This document shows, piece by piece, positions 60,081 to 64,000 of a DNA stretch of 64,000 bases (its first letter is position 1; each line of letters starts with the position of its first letter). A program made the translations under genes and the position numbers. Origin of the DNA: Planctomycetes bacterium syqfu (GTDB taxonomy: Bacteria > Planctomycetota > Phycisphaerae > Phycisphaerales > Phycisphaeraceae); the NCBI GenBank assembly GCA_020974905.1, contig CP087563.1:3596001-3660000 (forward strand), read 5' to 3'. A model generated the notes under the pieces. It made no database searches, was not told the origin of the DNA, and saw only the letters and a list, made by a program, of their open reading frames with translations.

Positions 60081-60590
60081 ATGCCCATCACCTTACGCCT
60101 AGCCCATCTTGATAAAAGAATGTCACTCATTGCCATGCAATGTCGAGCATCACTTGAGAATGCGGATGATCGAGATATATTCAATGCACATTCGGATGTC
60201 ATTGATATACCAGCCAAACTATTTGAAGACCAAGCTGTGACCGTTGCATTGCTTGATACGCAAATCGTCGACTTTTCAGTTGTCCTGCAATGCGATGACG
60301 GTCACGTAGAACTCGACGGACTGTTTGTTGAACCAGCCTATTGGCGACAAGGCATCGGTCGGTTACTGATCCAACGCGCAGTTCAGCGAGCCTTAAAACA
60401 TGGCAGGTCAACACTGCAAGCGATCGCCAACCCACATGCCCATGCCTTTTACCAATCACTGGGTTTTAAACAAACAGGGATCACGCAAACTCAGTTTGGA
60501 CCGGGGTTGTTAATGCAATATCAAACCCGTTCACATTTGATCGAATCCCGAAATAAAACAGCCGTATGCATGACACACACGGCCGTTTGA
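60081..60590 (+). CDS. GNAT family N-acetyltransferase
   Basis: 169 residues with the acetyl-CoA loop W-R-Q-G-I-G-R-L-L-I near 92 and V-E-L-D-G-L-F-V-E-P-A-Y before it, plus N-P-H-A-H-A-F-Y-Q-S-L-G-F. The substrate is unknown. It is probably in one transcript with the metallo-hydrolase gene. Confidence 0.83.
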   Translation: MPITLRLAHLDKRMSLIAMQCRASLENADDRDIFNAHSDVIDIPAKLFEDQAVTVALLDTQIVDFSVVLQCDDGHVELDGLFVEPAYWRQGIGRLLIQRAVQRALKHGRSTLQAIANPHAHAFYQSLGFKQTGITQTQFGPGLLMQYQTRSHLIESRNKTAVCMTHTAV

Positions 60591-60625
60591 TGGTTAAAGA
60601 GTTCCGTCAAGTGGCAGAAAATATC

Positions 60626-63600
60626 CTAGAGATAATCCGTCAAATCCACTTCGGACAATTGGATCGCAGGTGCGGACTCGTCATCCACAACGGACAGGCT
60701 GTAACGTCCCTGCATGGTCGCCAGTGCCATTGCCAACTGACTTGCCGAGTTGGGGGCCTGCATGAGCTGACTGCTGGGTGTCTGAATCATGTGAAGACCT
60801 GCCGTCTGTGAATATCCCTTACGGAAGTTCCAGGCAGCAAAGACATCTGCAATGGTCACCCAACCATCTTTGTTGATGTCATATGTCAATCCCGCATCTG
60901 CCTGATCGTCATGACTGGGATTGAGTCGGTTGTTCCAGATGGCAAAGACATCAGCAAGATCTACAAGGCCGTCGCCTGTCGCATCGCCGGTACAACTGCC
61001 AAAGTAAAAGACTTCGTCCTGGGCGACATTGACCTGTCCATCAAAACGGACGGTGATCTGTAACCACTGGTCAACGATGCTACCGGGTTCGAAGGTGATG
61101 ACGATGCGATCCGTGCCATCGACACCTTCACCTGGTAAAGCCAGAACCTGTGAAGGTGCAGGTGCGTCGGTCCACTGCCCAGTGTCATCAACATTGCCAA
61201 CTTTAAATGTGAAATCATCAGCAGAGATACCGGGGATGTGCAGATTCGGGCCATCGATCATGATACCCGTGATACCGTCACTTGCACTGGTGAAGTTCAC
61301 ACTGGTTGCGGTTTGACCAGGCTGCAGACTCTGAATGTTGTGGTCTATTGCCTGATTGTCATTGGCATCAACCGTTGCACCGTTGTTATCAAACACCGTC
61401 GCGTTGTAGAACAGATGCTCATCCGCCAACTCAAATGCAGGCATCATCCCTGCATCAACATGAGCTAGAACCTCTGCATCACCCAGCGTGATCAGGTCAC
61501 TGCGACCGGTCCGGACATCTGCATCGCTATCGCGTGTGTCATCACTTCCTGCGTTTGACTGCGTGAAGACATAGTCAGCAGGAAGCTCAAATTCAACAAT
61601 GTAATCGCCTGCAAAAAGCCCACGGAACAGATAGTACCCATCGGCATCGGTGATCGTCGTTGTGACGATTGTCTCCTGGTCATCAAGCAGATTTACCACA
61701 ACGCCTTGAACACCAGACTCACCATCATCCTGTATGCCGTTGCCGTTTTCATCAAACCAGACTTGATCGCTGATGACGGGGCTGAAGTTGCCGAAGTTGA
61801 TGTCGTTGGCGGTTTGACCGGAAGCGAGTGTTACGCTCTGATTGGCACTGTAGCGATCGACCAGATAAACATCAGATGCTGTACTGTCATCACCGGGTAC
61901 AACACCATCCATATTGCCGGTATAGGTGATAAAACGCCCATCATCACTAATGGATAATTCCGTAAACTGGCCGACGAGATGTTCACCTTGATAATTAAAA
62001 CTCATCGATTGCAGTTGATCGGTAAACTGATCATAAACGAATAAATCTTCATCCAGATTGACATCCCAATCAAAATAGTTATTTGACCAACTTGTAAAGG
62101 CAATGAATTGTCCATTATCACTGATTGCCATCCTGCCATAGGGATAGGAATTACCCTGCACCCCATTGACAGTCAGCATTTTGATTTGGTCTGTCTGCAA
62201 ATCGTAAATGAAGACATCTGATATCTCGTTGTTATCGTTGTCAACCAGATTGGTTCGGTTGCTGATAAAGATGGCATAACGTCCATTACCACTGATAACC
62301 GGATCCAAACTCCAACCATTGGATGACATTAGGGTATTGGTTCGACTTAACCGTCGCGTCTGGCCGGTCAAACGATCATGCACAAAGACATCATCGTTGG
62401 TATTGTCCTCATCATCAGTCAGATTGTTGGCAAAGCTGGAGAAGATCACATAGCGACCATCATCACTGATACCAGGATTACTACTGGCAAAATTTCCCTG
62501 TTCACCTTCGGATGAAACGGACACCATCTGTGTTACGCCAGTCTGCATGTCATAGACAAAGATATCCGAACTGACTCCTTGATCATTCGCCACCAGATTG
62601 GTTGCAACACTGGAAAACGTCACAAAGCGTCCATCACCACTGATTTGGGGTGAACGAGAAACATCGTTGGCGGGTTGCCCATCGATACCGCGACTGATCA
62701 AAGTCATTTGATCGGTGAATTGATCATAGACATACACACTTCCAATACCGCTGGTATCATCGTCTGTTAAATTGGATGCATAACTTGTAAACGCGATGTA
62801 TCGACCATCATCACTGATTGATGGCGAGGAACTGGACGCTGTCGCGGTTTGGCCGTCCAGACCAATCGATACGCGTTTGATTTGATTGGTATATAAATCG
62901 CGTACATAGACCTCTGGCAGGTTTTGCAAGTTGCCTTCATCCAGATTGGAAGAGTAAGTTTCAAAAACGACATAGCGTCCGTTACCACTGATCTGGCTGT
63001 TATATGAACCTGTATCAGCAAATTCACCATCAGAAGTCTGTGCAACAAAACTGACGTCAAAACCATCGTAGGCCGAATTGATCGCTGCCACCTGTTCGTA
63101 TCCGACCGGTGTGATCTGGTTCACCGCATAGGTCCCGGGGATCAGGTTGGTGAAGCTGTAGCTGCCATCGGTTCCGGAAGTCGTCCAGCGTTCGCCTTCA
63201 CCTTCATCCCAGAGCTGATTGCTGTTGGCATCGGTCCAGTCCAGTTGCTGATCGTTGTCATCATCCAAGAAGACGGTGATCCCTGCCAGGGCCGTTTCAC
63301 CGGTCTGCTTCACACCATCACCATCAAGATCATGCCAAGTGGTTCCGTTGATTGAGACAGGTCGGTACAAACCGGCATCGGCATTGCTGTGATCATCTGC
63401 AATCCCCAGTTCGATGACGGCGGTGCGTCCGGTATCGCGATGGGCATCACTGTCTAAAGCGTCTGAAACGATGTCCGCATTAAGCAAGGTCCACTCATAA
63501 CCCTCAGGCTTAATGAACTCAACGATGTATTGGCCGGTAACCAGATTGTCAAAACGATAGGCACCTTGCGGGTCGGTCGTTGTGGTTGCCAGCGGATTGC

Positions 63601-64000
63601 CATTCGCATCGAGCAGGTTGACGGTGATGTCATTGACACCGGCTTCAGACTCATCCTGTTGCCCGTTGCCGTTGACATCAAGCCAAACAAGATCACCGAT
63701 GCTCGATGCTTCTCCGACGTGGATTGTCGTTGCTATTCCAAATTGTGCATTGGCTTGTGAAATGGTTCGGAAATAGATGGTGTAATCCTGTCCTGCTTCC
63801 AGGCCGGCGCTGTCGAAGACAGGGTTAAGTCCCACTTCATCTCCGCGTTGTGCTTGCTCACCGGTTTCACCATAGATGCCATCACCATCCAGATCCCAGA
63901 CGTGGTCGGACGGCTCGTCAATGGCATCAACGGACCAGCCATTAAGCGTGACCGTCAAGCCGTAGTCCACTTCGTAGGGTCCGTCGGTATGCGGGGTAGC
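60626..64000 (-). CDS. Large surface protein: SdrD-B, PD40-like repeats and dockerin; 5' end beyond window
   Basis: At least 1124 residues open at the right edge. From the visible N-terminus it has an SdrD-B-type module (V-W-L-D-V-N-G-N-G-Q-Q-D-E-S-E) and a second one near 200. Then come about eight tandem beta-propeller blades with I-S-G-N-G-R-Y-V-V-F or I-S-D-D-G-R-Y-I-A-F (PD40/TolB-like), and another SdrD-B module (V-W-F-D-E-N-G-N-G-I-Q-D-D). A C-terminal type I dockerin (G-D-A-T-G-D-G-L-V-D-L-A-D-V-F-A-I-W and D-I-N-K-D-G-W-V-T-I-A-D-V-F) closes it. It is secreted and calcium-binding by analogy. A very short tail ends in V-D-L-T-D-Y-L. Confidence 0.88.
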   Translation of the reverse strand, partial: ATPHTDGPYEVDYGLTVTLNGWSVDAIDEPSDHVWDLDGDGIYGETGEQAQRGDEVGLNPVFDSAGLEAGQDYTIYFRTISQANAQFGIATTIHVGEASSIGDLVWLDVNGNGQQDESEAGVNDITVNLLDANGNPLATTTTDPQGAYRFDNLVTGQYIVEFIKPEGYEWTLLNADIVSDALDSDAHRDTGRTAVIELGIADDHSNADAGLYRPVSINGTTWHDLDGDGVKQTGETALAGITVFLDDDNDQQLDWTDANSNQLWDEGEGERWTTSGTDGSYSFTNLIPGTYAVNQITPVGYEQVAAINSAYDGFDVSFVAQTSDGEFADTGSYNSQISGNGRYVVFETYSSNLDEGNLQNLPEVYVRDLYTNQIKRVSIGLDGQTATASSSSPSISDDGRYIAFTSYASNLTDDDTSGIGSVYVYDQFTDQMTLISRGIDGQPANDVSRSPQISGDGRFVTFSSVATNLVANDQGVSSDIFVYDMQTGVTQMVSVSSEGEQGNFASSNPGISDDGRYVIFSSFANNLTDDEDNTNDDVFVHDRLTGQTRRLSRTNTLMSSNGWSLDPVISGNGRYAIFISNRTNLVDNDNNEISDVFIYDLQTDQIKMLTVNGVQGNSYPYGRMAISDNGQFIAFTSWSNNYFDWDVNLDEDLFVYDQFTDQLQSMSFNYQGEHLVGQFTELSISDDGRFITYTGNMDGVVPGDDSTASDVYLVDRYSANQSVTLASGQTANDINFGNFSPVISDQVWFDENGNGIQDDGESGVQGVVVNLLDDQETIVTTTITDADGYYLFRGLFAGDYIVEFELPADYVFTQSNAGSDDTRDSDADVRTGRSDLITLGDAEVLAHVDAGMMPAFELADEHLFYNATVFDNNGATVDANDNQAIDHNIQSLQPGQTATSVNFTSASDGITGIMIDGPNLHIPGISADDFTFKVGNVDDTGQWTDAPAPSQVLALPGEGVDGTDRIVITFEPGSIVDQWLQITVRFDGQVNVAQDEVFYFGSCTGDATGDGLVDLADVFAIWNNRLNPSHDDQADAGLTYDINKDGWVTIADVFAAWNFRKGYSQTAGLHMIQTPSSQLMQAPNSASQLAMALATMQGRYSLSVVDDESAPAIQLSEVDLTDYL

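Overview
The window looks like the chromosome of a free-living Gram-negative bacterium, most likely a planctomycete of the Phycisphaerae type. The placement is inferred from gene content: SdrD-B/dockerin surface proteins, a GH127 glycosidase with an AraC regulator, a PPi-clade phosphofructokinase, and short DUF-type membrane proteins. No rRNA or tRNA gene was recognised. Host genes are ordinary and mostly single-gene or two-gene units on both strands.

Layout. 1-9554: an MDR oxidoreductase cut by the left edge, a divergent AraC regulator, a secreted beta-propeller-like protein, an MscS channel operon, an HDOD protein, a DUF4160/DUF2442 pair, an AlgH/YqgE protein and RsmE. About 9600-20330: an integrated virus-like element of about 10.7 kb (below). 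20432-28219: a very acidic repeat protein with a C-terminal membrane anchor, GatB and hypothetical membrane proteins, including a rhomboid-like protein without the protease motif. 28389-48348: a GNAT/ArgA-like protein, Mfd, a VKOR-DsbA fusion, QueC, an RDD protein, a cysteine desulfurase, HemL, SerA, an Rrf2 regulator, phosphofructokinase, PurA and UppS. 48677-52775: a sugar-type ABC transporter (binding protein and two permeases, no ATPase). 53179-64000: a retropepsin-like lipoprotein, an ABC-F protein, GH127 with a divergent AraC regulator, a metallo-beta-lactamase-fold protein, a GNAT, and a large secreted protein that runs off the right edge.

The notable find is the element at about 9.6-20.3 kb. 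It has the two hallmarks of tailless, internal-membrane viruses of the PRD1/PM2 lineage: a 333-residue protein that reads as a double jelly-roll major capsid protein (14183-15184) and a 177-residue A32-like packaging ATPase (15482-16015). Around these lie six minus-strand proteins with one membrane segment each, most tail-anchored with a basic C-terminus, and a 575-residue spike candidate with a LamG-like C-terminus. A lipoprotein and a holin-like protein follow, with a ribbon-helix-helix regulator at the far end. The early end has a run of short genes overlapping by ATGA, two of them paralogous, and two zinc-finger proteins. It is driven by a TTGACA/TATTGT promoter inside a 9+9 bp palindrome. 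An opposing small RNA with its own promoter and terminator appears to lie wholly antisense to the early leader. The size matches PM2 and autolykivirus genomes (about 10 kb). No integrase, endolysin or known replication protein is recognisable, so integration and replication would use an unrecognised route.

Intergenic DNA is rich in dispersed repeats: CACAGAG/CTCTGTG hairpins, short AAACCGC-type palindromes, and two large palindromes at 43134-43256 and 52892-53054. Assignments rest on reading the translations; no database search was run.
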